Source: Profundicola sp964553105 (GTDB lineage: Bacteria; Bacteroidota; Bacteroidia; Flavobacteriales; Weeksellaceae). Taken from it: a DNA stretch of 54,636 nucleotides. Location of the stretch: assembly GCA_964553105.1 (NCBI GenBank), contig CAZKJO010000008.1, positions 1 to 54,636 on the forward strand, written 5' to 3'. A model generated the notes under the pieces. It was not told where the DNA came from. It saw only the letters and a list, made by a program, of their open reading frames with translations, and made no database searches. Below are positions 32,982 to 41,320 of this stretch, in pieces. Every line of letters begins with the position of its first letter. Position 1 is the stretch's first letter. The translations under genes and the position numbers were made by a program.

Positions 32982-33905
32982 TTGAGTATACAGCTTACCA
33001 TATTAGGCTATAATTCAGCAACCCCCAAGGTGGATTCTCATCCTACCGCGCAGTTATTGAATGTAAACGAAAGATTTATTCTTATTGATTGTGGTGAAGG
33101 AACTCAAGTTCAATTAAGACGTGCTAGAGCTAAATTCTCTAAAATCAACCATATTTTTATTTCTCATTTACATGGAGATCATGTTTTTGGATTAATTGGT
33201 TTTATATCAACTATGCAATTAATGGGGAAAATCACACCACTTAATATTTTCGGCCCAGAGGGAATCAAGGATTTCATCTTAAATCAATTGAAACATACCC
33301 AATCTAATTGCAGTTATGAGATCATTTTCCACGAATTGAATCATAAGGATTCAAGGCTGATATTCGAAGACAACAAATTAGAGGTTTATAACATTCCTTT
33401 GGACCATAGAATTTATTGTAATGGATATTTGGTGAAAGAAAAACCTCGATTAAAAAATTTAAACATTGAAGCTATTCAAGCTTATCCGGAAATTGAAACT
33501 TGTGATTATTTTAATCTTAAGAAAGGAAAAGATTTTGTTCTAAGTTCGGGAGAAATTATCCCAAATGACATTCTTACCTTTCCACAAGAAGAACCGCTCT
33601 CCTATGCTTTTTGTTCAGACACCAGATACAAAGAAGATTTAGTAGATATCATTAAAGGCGTAGATTTACTCTATCACGAAACAACATTCGATAAATCATT
33701 AGGTGAATTAGCTTATAAAACAGGTCACGCAACCGCCGAACAAGCTGCTACCATTGCCAAAAAGGCTGAAGTTGGCAAGCTTATTATGGGACATTTTTCT
33801 AATCGTTATACCGATTTAAGTATTTTATTAAGTGAGGCTAGAGAAATTTTCCCTGAATCGTATTTACCCAAAAATCTAGAAATTGTAGAAGTAAAGAGAA
33901 ATTAA
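32982..33905 (+). CDS. rnz: Ribonuclease Z
   Basis: RNase Z trims tRNA 3' ends. The 307-residue metallo-beta-lactamase protein starts LTILGYNSATPK after a TTG codon at 32982, has FILIDCGEGTQVQLRRA and the zinc motif SHLHGDHVFGL, the exosite region, AFCSDTRY, YHETTF and the final GHFSNRY. These are all standard for bacterial RNase Z. TTG is accepted as start because no ATG precedes the conserved first strand. Its stop overlaps by 4 bp the stop of the convergent phosphoesterase. Confidence 0.96.
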   Translation: MSIQLTILGYNSATPKVDSHPTAQLLNVNERFILIDCGEGTQVQLRRARAKFSKINHIFISHLHGDHVFGLIGFISTMQLMGKITPLNIFGPEGIKDFILNQLKHTQSNCSYEIIFHELNHKDSRLIFEDNKLEVYNIPLDHRIYCNGYLVKEKPRLKNLNIEAIQAYPEIETCDYFNLKKGKDFVLSSGEIIPNDILTFPQEEPLSYAFCSDTRYKEDLVDIIKGVDLLYHETTFDKSLGELAYKTGHATAEQAATIAKKAEVGKLIMGHFSNRYTDLSILLSEAREIFPESYLPKNLEIVEVKRN

Positions 33906-34411
33906 TCGATCTTCTGTCCTCTTTTCCCTAATTCAATAACTTCTAAATTATCAATTTTACCATTATCCAGGGTGAATCTAAGCATAGTTCTAACCTGATG
34001 AAATCCGTGTATTCCAGCAGCTCCAGGATTCATGTGCAGTAAATTTAATTTTTTATCATGCATTACTTTTAAAATATGAGAATGTCCACAAATATATAAT
34101 TTAGGCTTTTCATTGATTAAAAGTTCCTTCACTCTAGCATTATATCTTCCAGGGTATCCGCCAATGTGTGTCATCACCACTTTAACACCATCCACGCTAA
34201 AAATGTTATTTAAAGGAAATTCCCCTCTCACCTCGGCGTTATCGATGTTTCCATAAACCGCTCTTAATGGTTTAATAGCTTGTAATTCATCCGCCACCTT
34301 AATTTCACCAACGTCTCCTGCATGCCAAATTTCATCGGCTTCGGAAGCATATTTCAAAATCCTATCATCTATATAACTATGTGTATCGGATAGAAGCAAA
34401 ATTTTAGTCAT
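33902..34411 (-). CDS. Metallophosphoesterase (YfcE/MJ0936 family)
   Basis: The 169-residue calcineurin-like phosphoesterase has the motifs LLSDTHSYID, WHAGDVGE, VYGNIDNAEVRGEF, VMTHIGGYPGRYN and CGHSHILKV, ending with MNPGAAGIHGF. Together they bind two metals. YfcE-type proteins hydrolyse phosphodiesters such as cyclic nucleotides in vitro; the physiological substrate is unknown. It is divergent to truA, whose promoter lies within about 20 bp of this ATG, and convergent with rnz. Confidence 0.92.
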   Translation of the reverse strand: MTKILLLSDTHSYIDDRILKYASEADEIWHAGDVGEIKVADELQAIKPLRAVYGNIDNAEVRGEFPLNNIFSVDGVKVVMTHIGGYPGRYNARVKELLINEKPKLYICGHSHILKVMHDKKLNLLHMNPGAAGIHGFHQVRTMLRFTLDNGKIDNLEVIELGKRGQKID

Positions 34412-34419
34412 AGGTTTCT

Positions 34420-34427
34420 TACTTTTG
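34420..34427 (+). promoter_or_regulatory. -7 promoter box for truA
   Basis: TACTTTTG matches TAnnTTTG exactly. Transcription starting 5-7 bp downstream (about 34432-34434) would leave out the first in-frame TTG at 34425, so translation probably begins at the TTG at 34443. Confidence 0.6.
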
Positions 34428-34442
34428 TATAAAATTAAGCAA

Positions 34443-35186
34443 TTGAGATATTTTCTAGGCTTTTCTTATCAAGGAACTTCTTATCATGGTTGGCAAATTC
34501 AACCGAATGCCATTACTATTCAAGAAGTTTTAGAGGATAGAATGAGTAAATTATTAAGTGATGAAATCAAGCTAGTAGGCGCCGGACGTACGGATGCCGG
34601 TGTTCACGCTAAATTCATGATTGCTCATTTTGATGCTGATATTTCTGATATAGAAAAGTTTATTTATCGATTAAATTCTTTTTTACCTCACGATATTGCT
34701 GTACACTCACTTCAAGAAATGAAACCTGATGCTCACGCAAGATTTGATGCTATCGAAAGGACTTATCAATATTTTATAAATTATAAGAAAGATCCATTCA
34801 AAACTGAGTTAAGTTGGCTTTGGAATTACGAAGCTTTGGATGTTGTTAAGATGAATGAAGCAGCAGCATTATTATTAAAATTTGATGATTTTACTAGTTT
34901 TGCTCGACTTCATACGGATAATAAAACCAACATTTGTAATGTGCGGTATGCTGTTTGGTCAGAAGAAAATGGAAATTTAAAATTTGAAATCACAGCCGAT
35001 AGATTTCTGCGCAATATGGTTCGTTCTATTGTTGGGACTTTGGTGGAAATCGGGAAAGGAAAAATAAGCTTAGAACAGTTTATTAAGATAATAGAGAAAA
35101 AAGACCGTAAATTTGCAGCTGCTTCAGCACCAGCACATGGCTTATTTTTAACCCATGTCGCTTATCCGAAAGATTTATATTTATGA
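34443..35186 (+). CDS. truA: tRNA pseudouridine(38-40) synthase TruA
   Basis: TruA modifies uridines in the tRNA anticodon arm. With the TTG at 34443 the protein is 247 residues and opens MRYFLGFSYQGTSYHGWQ, as the family does. The catalytic aspartate is Asp51 in GAGRTDAGVHA; ARFDAIERTYQYFI and FLRNMVRSIVGTLVEIGKG follow. A frame extension to a TTG at 34425 adds six residues but overlaps the promoter -7 box. The stop overlaps the next gene's ATG (ATGA, 35183-35186), coupling it to the ABC exporter. Confidence 0.95.
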   Translation: MRYFLGFSYQGTSYHGWQIQPNAITIQEVLEDRMSKLLSDEIKLVGAGRTDAGVHAKFMIAHFDADISDIEKFIYRLNSFLPHDIAVHSLQEMKPDAHARFDAIERTYQYFINYKKDPFKTELSWLWNYEALDVVKMNEAAALLLKFDDFTSFARLHTDNKTNICNVRYAVWSEENGNLKFEITADRFLRNMVRSIVGTLVEIGKGKISLEQFIKIIEKKDRKFAAASAPAHGLFLTHVAYPKDLYL

Positions 35187-36934
35187 AGAAAGAGTCGAAA
35201 TTTAATTTATCAGAGTTTAAGAGATTGATTAAGATAGGAATGGAAAACAAGAAATTGTTTTACATTGTTGTTGGTATTGGTCTAGCTTTAGCGCTGCTTT
35301 CTTCCCTACGTCCTATTTTAGTAGGTGATGCAGTAGATCAATATATTAAACCTCAGAACTACGAACTTTTAGTACGCTTATCCTTTATTTTAGTTGGGCT
35401 ACTCATAGCAGAAATTATTCTTCAATATTACTTTATCCTACTATCAAATATTATTGCACAAACCGTGATTGAGAAAATTCGGGTACAACTATTTGATCAG
35501 ATTGTACAGTTCAAGCTAAGTTTCTTTGATAGGACACCCAATGGAACTTTAGTAACTCGATCCGTCTCTGATATTGAAACGGTTTCTCAAGTTTTTACTG
35601 ATGGCATTCTCGTTATCTTAGGTGATTTACTAAAGATTGTCTTCATTGTTGCAGCCATGTTTTTAACCAATTGGAAATTAGCTCTGGTTGTAATTGTTAT
35701 ATTGCCATTGATGGTCATCATCACCAATATCTTTCAAAAGTCTATTAAGAAAACCTTTTCTGAGGAGAGAACGCAAACCGCCATATTCAATGGTTTTGTT
35801 CAGGAGCGATTAAGTGGAATGAAAATTATTCAACTTTTTAATCGTGAAGAAGCTGAATTTGAGAAATTTGAAGGGATTAATAGAAATTTGAGAAAAGCGT
35901 ATTTAGCAACGGTGTTCTACTTTTCTTTATTATTTCCCATTGTTGAAGTTGTTTCAGCCTTAGCGCTAGGCTTAGTAATCATCATGGGTGGTTATAGTGC
36001 GATACATTTCACCGATGTATCCGCAGGACAAGTGATTGCTTTCATTATGTTTATACCCATGCTGGTTCGTCCGATTCGTCAAATTGCAGAACGTTATAAC
36101 AATTTACAAAGAGGTTTAGTGAGTTCTGAACGCGTATTCAAGATGATGGATCAAGATGAGAAATTACCAGACCATGGTAAATTAGCCTTAGACAATGTAA
36201 AAGGAGATATAGATTTCAAGAATGTATACTTTGAGTATGTAGAAGGTGAAGAGGTATTAAAAGATGTTTCATTTTCTGCTAAGCAAGGCGAAACCATCGC
36301 AATTGTAGGTTCTACGGGAGCTGGAAAATCAACTATCATCAATTTATTGAATCGTTTTTATGATATAAAAAGTGGGTCTATTTGTATAGATGGCACGGAT
36401 ATTACCGATTTTGAATTAGCGAATTTAAGAAAACATATAGCTGTAGTTTTACAAGATGTATTCCTATTTAATGATTCCATTTTGAATAATATTACCCTTA
36501 ATGATGATTCAATTTCAAGAGAAGATGTTATCAACGCAGCAAAGGAAATAGAAATCCTACCCTTTATTGAGGCATTACCTGGAGGATTTGATTATGTGGT
36601 TGCTGAGCGTGGATCGAGTTTATCTGTAGGTCAAAGACAGCTACTAGCATTTTTAAGAGCCTATGTTTTCCATCCACAAATCTTAGTATTAGACGAGGCA
36701 ACCTCTTCCATAGACACCGTCTCCGAAGCTCTTATTCAACAAGCTACAGAGAAAATTACACAAAATAGAACTTCTATAATTATTGCGCATAGATTAGCTA
36801 CTATTCAAAATGCGGATAAAATAATTGTAATGGATAAAGGAAGAATTGTAGAGCAAGGAACACACGAAGAATTAATCAAAAAAGAAGGTTATTATTTTAA
36901 ACTTCATCAGGCGCAATTCAAAATTACGGCATAA
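35183..36934 (+). CDS. MsbA-like ABC exporter (fused membrane and ATPase domains)
   Basis: The 583 residues carry six membrane helices (about 25-300) with LFDQIVQFKLSFFDRTPNG and FNGFVQERLSGMKIIQLFNRE coupling helices, then an ATPase domain with Walker A GSTGAGKST (376-384), Q-loop VLQDVFLFNDSI, signature LSVGQRQ from residue 480, and Walker B ILVLDEATSSID with H-loop IAHRLAT. This is the half-transporter architecture of MsbA-type lipid or drug exporters. Substrate is not deducible. It overlaps truA by 4 bp. Confidence 0.93.
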   Translation: MKKESKFNLSEFKRLIKIGMENKKLFYIVVGIGLALALLSSLRPILVGDAVDQYIKPQNYELLVRLSFILVGLLIAEIILQYYFILLSNIIAQTVIEKIRVQLFDQIVQFKLSFFDRTPNGTLVTRSVSDIETVSQVFTDGILVILGDLLKIVFIVAAMFLTNWKLALVVIVILPLMVIITNIFQKSIKKTFSEERTQTAIFNGFVQERLSGMKIIQLFNREEAEFEKFEGINRNLRKAYLATVFYFSLLFPIVEVVSALALGLVIIMGGYSAIHFTDVSAGQVIAFIMFIPMLVRPIRQIAERYNNLQRGLVSSERVFKMMDQDEKLPDHGKLALDNVKGDIDFKNVYFEYVEGEEVLKDVSFSAKQGETIAIVGSTGAGKSTIINLLNRFYDIKSGSICIDGTDITDFELANLRKHIAVVLQDVFLFNDSILNNITLNDDSISREDVINAAKEIEILPFIEALPGGFDYVVAERGSSLSVGQRQLLAFLRAYVFHPQILVLDEATSSIDTVSEALIQQATEKITQNRTSIIIAHRLATIQNADKIIVMDKGRIVEQGTHEELIKKEGYYFKLHQAQFKITA

Positions 36935-37052
36935 TATATGCAGGTCTATCTTTAACAAATTTTAAGAGAACTTAGTTCAGTAAAATTAATTTATGTTATT
37001 GAGTTCTAAATTGAAGCTCATTTAATTTAATTTAGTATTTAACTAAAAATCT

Positions 37053-37060
37053 TATATTTG
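37053..37060 (+). promoter_or_regulatory. -7 promoter box of the small lipoprotein gene
   Basis: TATATTTG matches TAnnTTTG and lies 32 bp upstream of the ATG at 37093. No good -33 TTG is present. Confidence 0.5.
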
Positions 37061-37092
37061 TACTATAAATTTAAATTGAAAATTATTTAATT

Positions 37093-37518
37093 ATGAAAAA
37101 AGTATTATTACTAGCAGTTGTAGGAGGAATGATTTCTTTTACATCTTGTAAGAAAGAAACAAACGAAAAAATTGCTAACGACGTTGAACAAACAACAAGC
37201 AACGCTGGTGATGCAATTTCTGATGCAGCAAATGATCTTGCTGAAGGTGCAGATAAAGTTTATGAAGATGCTAAGGCATTAGTTACTGATGCTCCTCAAT
37301 TAGAGAACGCAGAGTTACAAGAGTGGGCTAACAAGTTACATGACGAAGCAGTTAAGGCTAAAGCATCTGCTAAGACTGGCAACGCTGACGAAATGAATGA
37401 AGCTATTGCTAACATCACCTCTTTAAGCGAGTCTTTAGCTAACTTTAAGGACAATGCTGAGTACGCTAAAGCTGAAGCTTATTACAATGAAATTAAAGCT
37501 GAATTAGAACAATTATAA
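37093..37518 (+). CDS. Small helical lipoprotein, unknown function
   Basis: The 141 residues start with a lipoprotein signal (MKKVLLLAVVGGMISFTSC, lipid-attached Cys19). The mature part is Ala-, Asp- and Glu-rich and almost fully helical (SNAGDAISDAANDLAEGADK, ENAELQEWANKLHDEAVKAK, NITSLSESLANFKDNAEYAK). It probably forms a periplasmic helical bundle or coiled coil. Similar small acidic lipoproteins are common in flavobacteria without known function. The gene stands alone, with a 100 N gap starting 25 bp after its stop. Confidence 0.75.
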   Translation: MKKVLLLAVVGGMISFTSCKKETNEKIANDVEQTTSNAGDAISDAANDLAEGADKVYEDAKALVTDAPQLENAELQEWANKLHDEAVKAKASAKTGNADEMNEAIANITSLSESLANFKDNAEYAKAEAYYNEIKAELEQL

Positions 37519-37543
37519 TTCAAAGTTAATAGAGAAAAAAAGG

Positions 37544-37643
37544 NNNNNNNNNNNNNNNNNNNNNNNNNNNNNNNNNNNNNNNNNNNNNNNNNNNNNNNNN
37601 NNNNNNNNNNNNNNNNNNNNNNNNNNNNNNNNNNNNNNNNNNN
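37544..37643. other. Assembly gap (100 N)
   Basis: Exactly 100 N between the small lipoprotein gene and a stretch of decayed coding sequence. Its true length and content are unknown. Confidence 0.95.
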
Positions 37644-37951
37644 CATCAATAATATAAAATCTGTTCCCCAATAATGTCTTAAGTGCTTGGAATTGTACTA
37701 TAAGCAATGATCTTTCCTATCGCCTTTTCTGGGCTTAACTTCTCATATTTGGTGTATTAATATACTTGTTATCCCAAATTCTTTTCATAGCTTATAATTT
37801 TTGCCTTACAACGTAGGATTAGTTTTCCCCATAAATTGCCCTAAACTTAAAGTCAAATTATGTTTAGCATTCAATATATTCGCCAAATAACTGGGTGTAC
37901 TTCAGGCTACCCCTAGCAATAAACTTTACTTCATAAAATCTCTTCTACTAT
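37644..37951. other. Non-coding or decayed stretch
   Basis: About 300 bp without an intact gene. The minus strand carries the HTH remnant at 37806-37934. Below it, short open stretches (for example one starting at the ATG at 37788, MKRIWDNKYINTPNMRS) are broken by stops and frame changes. I recognise nothing else. Confidence 0.5.
37806..37934 (-). pseudogene. Remnant of an XRE-type helix-turn-helix gene
   Basis: One minus-strand frame reads MK, stop, SLLLGVA, stop, then STPSYLANILNAKHNLTL and a further 13 residues to a stop at 37806-37808. The pattern LLxLGVxxxTPSYLxxILNxKxNLTL is that of the recognition part of XRE/HTH_3 regulators and antitoxins, but it is interrupted by two in-frame stops and lacks both ends. 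I call it a decayed gene; the short length means chance resemblance is possible. Confidence 0.45.
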
Positions 37952-39226
37952 TTAGACATCTCCTACAGTATTAAAGTTGACATTCGCTTTTTCACCTCCT
38001 TCACCATCGTCTATGCCTTTCTTATTTCCGGTTAAAATTAATCCCGTTAACATAATAAACATACTTCCTAAAATTACGATTAACAATACTTTTTCGTTAA
38101 TAATCTTATTACTGAATTCGATAGGTAGATCCAAAAATAATAAAATGGTTATCAAACCACGCGGTGCAATAAAACCGGTTGGAACTAAATTTTTGGGTTG
38201 TGTAACCCCTAAATATAAAAATCTAACCACTAATATTACGCCTAATATGGCTAAACCATAAATATAGGTTTCACCCGACAAGAACATGTCTACCGTAATG
38301 TTGAACCCGAAGAATAAGAAAAACCCAGTTCTAATCAAGAAAGTAGATTCTGCGGTTAGAATATGAAATTCATGTAACCCCTCCTCGGCCTTGGCTGTAT
38401 TGATATATTTACGCCAACGTATCGGTAATAAATTCCGAGAATTAGCCATAAATAAACCGAAAAAGAAAATAATTATCAATGCTGATAAGTGAAATTTCTT
38501 GGCTATTACATAGGCTAAAATCAACAACGAAAGAATCAAAAAGAACTTAACATTATGAGATATTTTTGCAATTAACTCTATGAGAATATAAGTTACAACC
38601 AGTGAAATAATAATCACTAAAACAATCTCAAAAATCAGAGACATAAAAGAACCTGCCGTAACCAGCTTAGGAACTTCTAAAGCTAAACCTGTAGAGTCAT
38701 TAACTAAATGACTTTTCAAGAAGTAGAATAAAACAATTCCTAGTATATCCGAAAAAGTGGATTCATAGACGACGAATTCCTTGTCCTTTGTAATTAAACC
38801 TGCTGCACTGGGTATGGCCACAGAACTACTAATGATAGCCAATGGGGTTGCATCCAACAAGCTTTCTAAGAATGGTATTCCCATCCATTCATGGAACATA
38901 AAGGCCAATCCAAAGGCAGTGAGCAGTAGCGTAATAAGTGCGGAGAGAAATCCCCGAATTATTAACCCCCTTTTTTTCTTATTGATTTCTAATTCCAAAG
39001 CCCCTTCCAGAACTATAAGAATTAATCCTATGGTTCCAAAAGTGGGAATGATTCTATCTAAATATGGAATATGATAATTTGTAGCATCCGCCAACCAACG
39101 TAACCCAATACCTGTGGCTATTAATAAGATGACTGACGGAAACTGCGTTCTACGAGCAAAAGCATCAAATAAATAGGAGAATATAATCAGGACCGAAATC
39201 CCCGCCATTATATAGGCAACATCCAT
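37952..39226 (-). CDS. Cation:proton antiporter (CPA1/NhaP type)
   Basis: The 424-residue inner-membrane protein has about twelve hydrophobic segments. TFGTIGLILIVLEGALELEI is the helix with the carrier's acidic residue, DATPLAIISSSVAIPSAAGL the unwound helix with the TPSA-type (here AIPSAAG) segment, and FVVYESTFSDILGIVLFYFL carries the Glu/Asp pair of the ion site. FIAPRGLITILLF resembles the C-terminal APRG motif of NhaP. It would exchange Na+ or K+ for protons. A short soluble tail ends the protein; no TrkA domains. It starts 4 bp after pepT and probably shares its transcript. Confidence 0.85.
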   Translation of the reverse strand: MDVAYIMAGISVLIIFSYLFDAFARRTQFPSVILLIATGIGLRWLADATNYHIPYLDRIIPTFGTIGLILIVLEGALELEINKKKRGLIIRGFLSALITLLLTAFGLAFMFHEWMGIPFLESLLDATPLAIISSSVAIPSAAGLITKDKEFVVYESTFSDILGIVLFYFLKSHLVNDSTGLALEVPKLVTAGSFMSLIFEIVLVIIISLVVTYILIELIAKISHNVKFFLILSLLILAYVIAKKFHLSALIIIFFFGLFMANSRNLLPIRWRKYINTAKAEEGLHEFHILTAESTFLIRTGFFLFFGFNITVDMFLSGETYIYGLAILGVILVVRFLYLGVTQPKNLVPTGFIAPRGLITILLFLDLPIEFSNKIINEKVLLIVILGSMFIMLTGLILTGNKKGIDDGEGGEKANVNFNTVGDV

Positions 39227-39230
39227 TTAT

Positions 39231-40343
39231 TTATTTTTTATTCGTCGCTAATTCAGCAATTTTAACGATTACTTGCGTTGCTTTTGCCATAGATTCTAGT
39301 GTTACATACTCGTATCTACTGTGAAAGTTTTGTCCCCCAGCAAAAATGTTTGGACATGGTAAACCCTTATATGATAATTGCGCTCCATCTGTACCTCCTC
39401 TAATGGGCTTGATATCTGGCTTAATGTCCAATGATTCCATAGCACGNNNNNNNNNNNNNNNNNNNNNNNNNNNNNNNNNNNNNNNNNNNNNNNNNNNNNN
39501 NNNNNNNNNNNNNNNNNNNNNNNNNNNNNNNNNNNNNNNNNNNNNNCCTTGTCGACCATCTGTTTTCTCTGGAACTTCATCTTTAGGCAAAGCTTCAGCA
39601 AACTCACGCGCAATATGCATAGCGTTCACCATTTTACCTTTAGCATATCCCGGATGAACCATTTTACCTTTAAAAGTTATTTTAACACCAGCTGCATTAA
39701 AGTTTTCGTACTCCAGCTCTCCTACTGAACTTCCGTCCATAGTATAGGCCCATTCAGCACCAAATTTCTCAACATCAAATAAATGAGCTCCTTTTCCAAC
39801 CTCTTCATCTGGCGTGAACCCAACTGCTATTCTAGTTCTTGGAATTTCTGGATGTGCTTTTAAATACTCTACAGCAGTTACGATTTCAGCAATACCTGCC
39901 TTGTCATCTGCTCCCAATAAAGTTGTTCCATCTGTAGTAATTACAGTTTCACCCTTATATCTAGCTAATTCTGGTGAATCTTTAACTGAAAGAACAATAT
40001 CCTTATCAGGATTTAATAGAATGTCTCCACCGTCATAATTTTCGTGGATTTGTGGTTTCACATCCTTACCCGTGAAATCAGGAGATGTATCGAAGTGAGA
40101 AATAAAACCAATCGTAGGCAATGTACCTTCTTGATTAGATGGCAAATATCCCATTACATAAGCATGATCATCTATAGAAACATCTTCTAAGCCTATTTCC
40201 TCTAATTCTTTTTTTAAGTATCTCGCTAAATCCCACTGTTGTGGCGTGCTTGGGATTTTTTCTACATCTGCTTTACTCTCTGTATATGTCTTTGCATAGT
40301 GTAAAAAACGATTTAATAACTTATCTTTCCACTCCTTTTCCAT
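39231..40343 (-). CDS. pepT: Peptidase T (tripeptide aminopeptidase), interrupted by gap
   Basis: PepT removes N-terminal residues from tripeptides in the cytoplasm. The visible parts show the M20B metal site: GFISHFDTSPDF, LLGADDKAGIAEIVTA, FTPDEEVGKGA and YTMDGSSVGELEYENFN, and after the N block PIRGGTDGAQLSYKGLPCPN and FHSRYEYV. About 336 residues are visible against about 410 for PepT, so the 100 N block stands for about 220 bp of missing coding sequence. The ATG at 40343 gives the normal N-terminus. The antiporter gene follows by 4 bp. Confidence 0.95.
   Translation of the reverse strand: MEKEWKDKLLNRFLHYAKTYTESKADVEKIPSTPQQWDLARYLKKELEEIGLEDVSIDDHAYVMGYLPSNQEGTLPTIGFISHFDTSPDFTGKDVKPQIHENYDGGDILLNPDKDIVLSVKDSPELARYKGETVITTDGTTLLGADDKAGIAEIVTAVEYLKAHPEIPRTRIAVGFTPDEEVGKGAHLFDVEKFGAEWAYTMDGSSVGELEYENFNAAGVKITFKGKMVHPGYAKGKMVNAMHIAREFAEALPKDEVPEKTDGRQXXXXXXXXXXXXXXXXXXXXXXXXXXXXXXXXXXRAMESLDIKPDIKPIRGGTDGAQLSYKGLPCPNIFAGGQNFHSRYEYVTLESMAKATQVIVKIAELATNKK
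39447..39546. other. Assembly gap (100 N) inside pepT
   Basis: Exactly 100 N in place of about 70-75 residues of PepT. Confidence 0.95.
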
Positions 40344-40363
40344 GACGTTAATTTAATTTTTTT

Positions 40364-40371
40364 CAAAAGTA
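40364..40371 (-). promoter_or_regulatory. -7 promoter box for pepT
   Basis: On the minus strand TACTTTTG matches TAnnTTTG, 20 bp upstream of the ATG. A TTG lies 26 bp further upstream, longer than the usual spacer. Confidence 0.5.
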
Positions 40372-40411
40372 ATAATATTAAAATTCTTTATCTTAGACAA
40401 GTTTAAATTTA

Positions 40412-41266
40412 ATGATGATTTCTATAACCGAATGCCCAAGAGATGCCATGCAAGGTATCAAAACTTTTATTCCTACAGAGCGAAAAATCAAATATATTCA
40501 GTCTCTCGTTGATGTAAATTTTAACACATTAGACTGCGGTAGCTTTGTATCGCCGAAAGCCATTCCTCAAATGGCAGATACACAAGAAGTTATTTCTAGT
40601 CTTGATTTAAGCAAGAGTTCAACCAAACTTTCTGTTATTGTAGCCAATCGGCGTGGTGCAGAATTAGCTTGCGATGTTGAAAACGTTCATTATTTAGGAT
40701 TTCCTTTTTCAGTATCAGAAAAATTTCAACAATATAACACCAACGCTAGTAGAGAAGAAGGTATAGAGCGAGTTAAAAAGATTTTAAAAGTCATAGACGG
40801 AACTGATAAAAAACCATTGATTTATATTTCTATGGGTTTTGGTAATCCATATGGCGAAGAATGGTCGACAGAAATGGTTGAGAATTATGTGCAACAGTTT
40901 ATTGATATGGGCATAGAGCACATCAAGCTTTCTGATACCATTGGTGCCGCTAAAGAAGAAGATATCGCCGCTCTTTTTAGCCATTTAATCCCAAAATACC
41001 CGGGTATTGAAATAGGTGCTCATTTTCATACGGAATACGATTCTTGGTTTCCAAAAGTGAATACAGCTTACGAAAATGGTTGTAGACAATTTGATGGAGC
41101 TATTCAAGGATATGGAGGTTGCCCGATGTCTAAAAGTGATATGGTTGGAAATATGCCTACAGAGAAATTAATTTCTTTCATAAATCAAAAAAATCTTAAA
41201 ACAGAATTGGATTTATTGGCCTTCGAAAGTGCATTTAATAAAGCCTTAACACTGTTTAATATTTAA
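40412..41266 (+). CDS. Hydroxymethylglutaryl-CoA lyase
   Basis: This TIM-barrel enzyme splits HMG-CoA into acetyl-CoA and acetoacetate in leucine degradation. The 284 residues begin ISITECPRDAMQGI (metal- and substrate-binding region), have LDCGSFVSPKAIPQMADTQEV, YISMGFGNPYGEEW, LSDTIGAA, GAHFHTEYDSW with the metal His, and the catalytic Cys237 in GYGGCPMSKSDMVGNMPTE. All are HMGL features. Two ATGs occur in tandem at 40412 and 40415. It is divergent to pepT; the other leucine-degradation genes are not nearby. Confidence 0.93.
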   Translation: MMISITECPRDAMQGIKTFIPTERKIKYIQSLVDVNFNTLDCGSFVSPKAIPQMADTQEVISSLDLSKSSTKLSVIVANRRGAELACDVENVHYLGFPFSVSEKFQQYNTNASREEGIERVKKILKVIDGTDKKPLIYISMGFGNPYGEEWSTEMVENYVQQFIDMGIEHIKLSDTIGAAKEEDIAALFSHLIPKYPGIEIGAHFHTEYDSWFPKVNTAYENGCRQFDGAIQGYGGCPMSKSDMVGNMPTEKLISFINQKNLKTELDLLAFESAFNKALTLFNI

Positions 41267-41270
41267 AGCA

Positions 41271-41301
41271 TTGGTTTTCTCTAAGGCGCATTATACTTTT
41301 G
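41271..41301 (+). promoter_or_regulatory. Promoter of the PPIase operon
   Basis: TTG (41271-41273), 20 bp, TACTTTTG (41294-41301) is a textbook Bacteroidetes promoter. It starts 5 bp after the upstream stop and ends 19 bp before the ATG at 41321. Confidence 0.8.
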
Positions 41302-41320
41302 CTAAACACACCCAAATTCT

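Noticed and set aside
37513..37707. Minus-strand ORF across the 37544 gap
   Set aside because: Most of it is N, the visible ends (MLIVQFQALKT and LFFSINFEL) show no family pattern, and its frame depends on a placeholder length.
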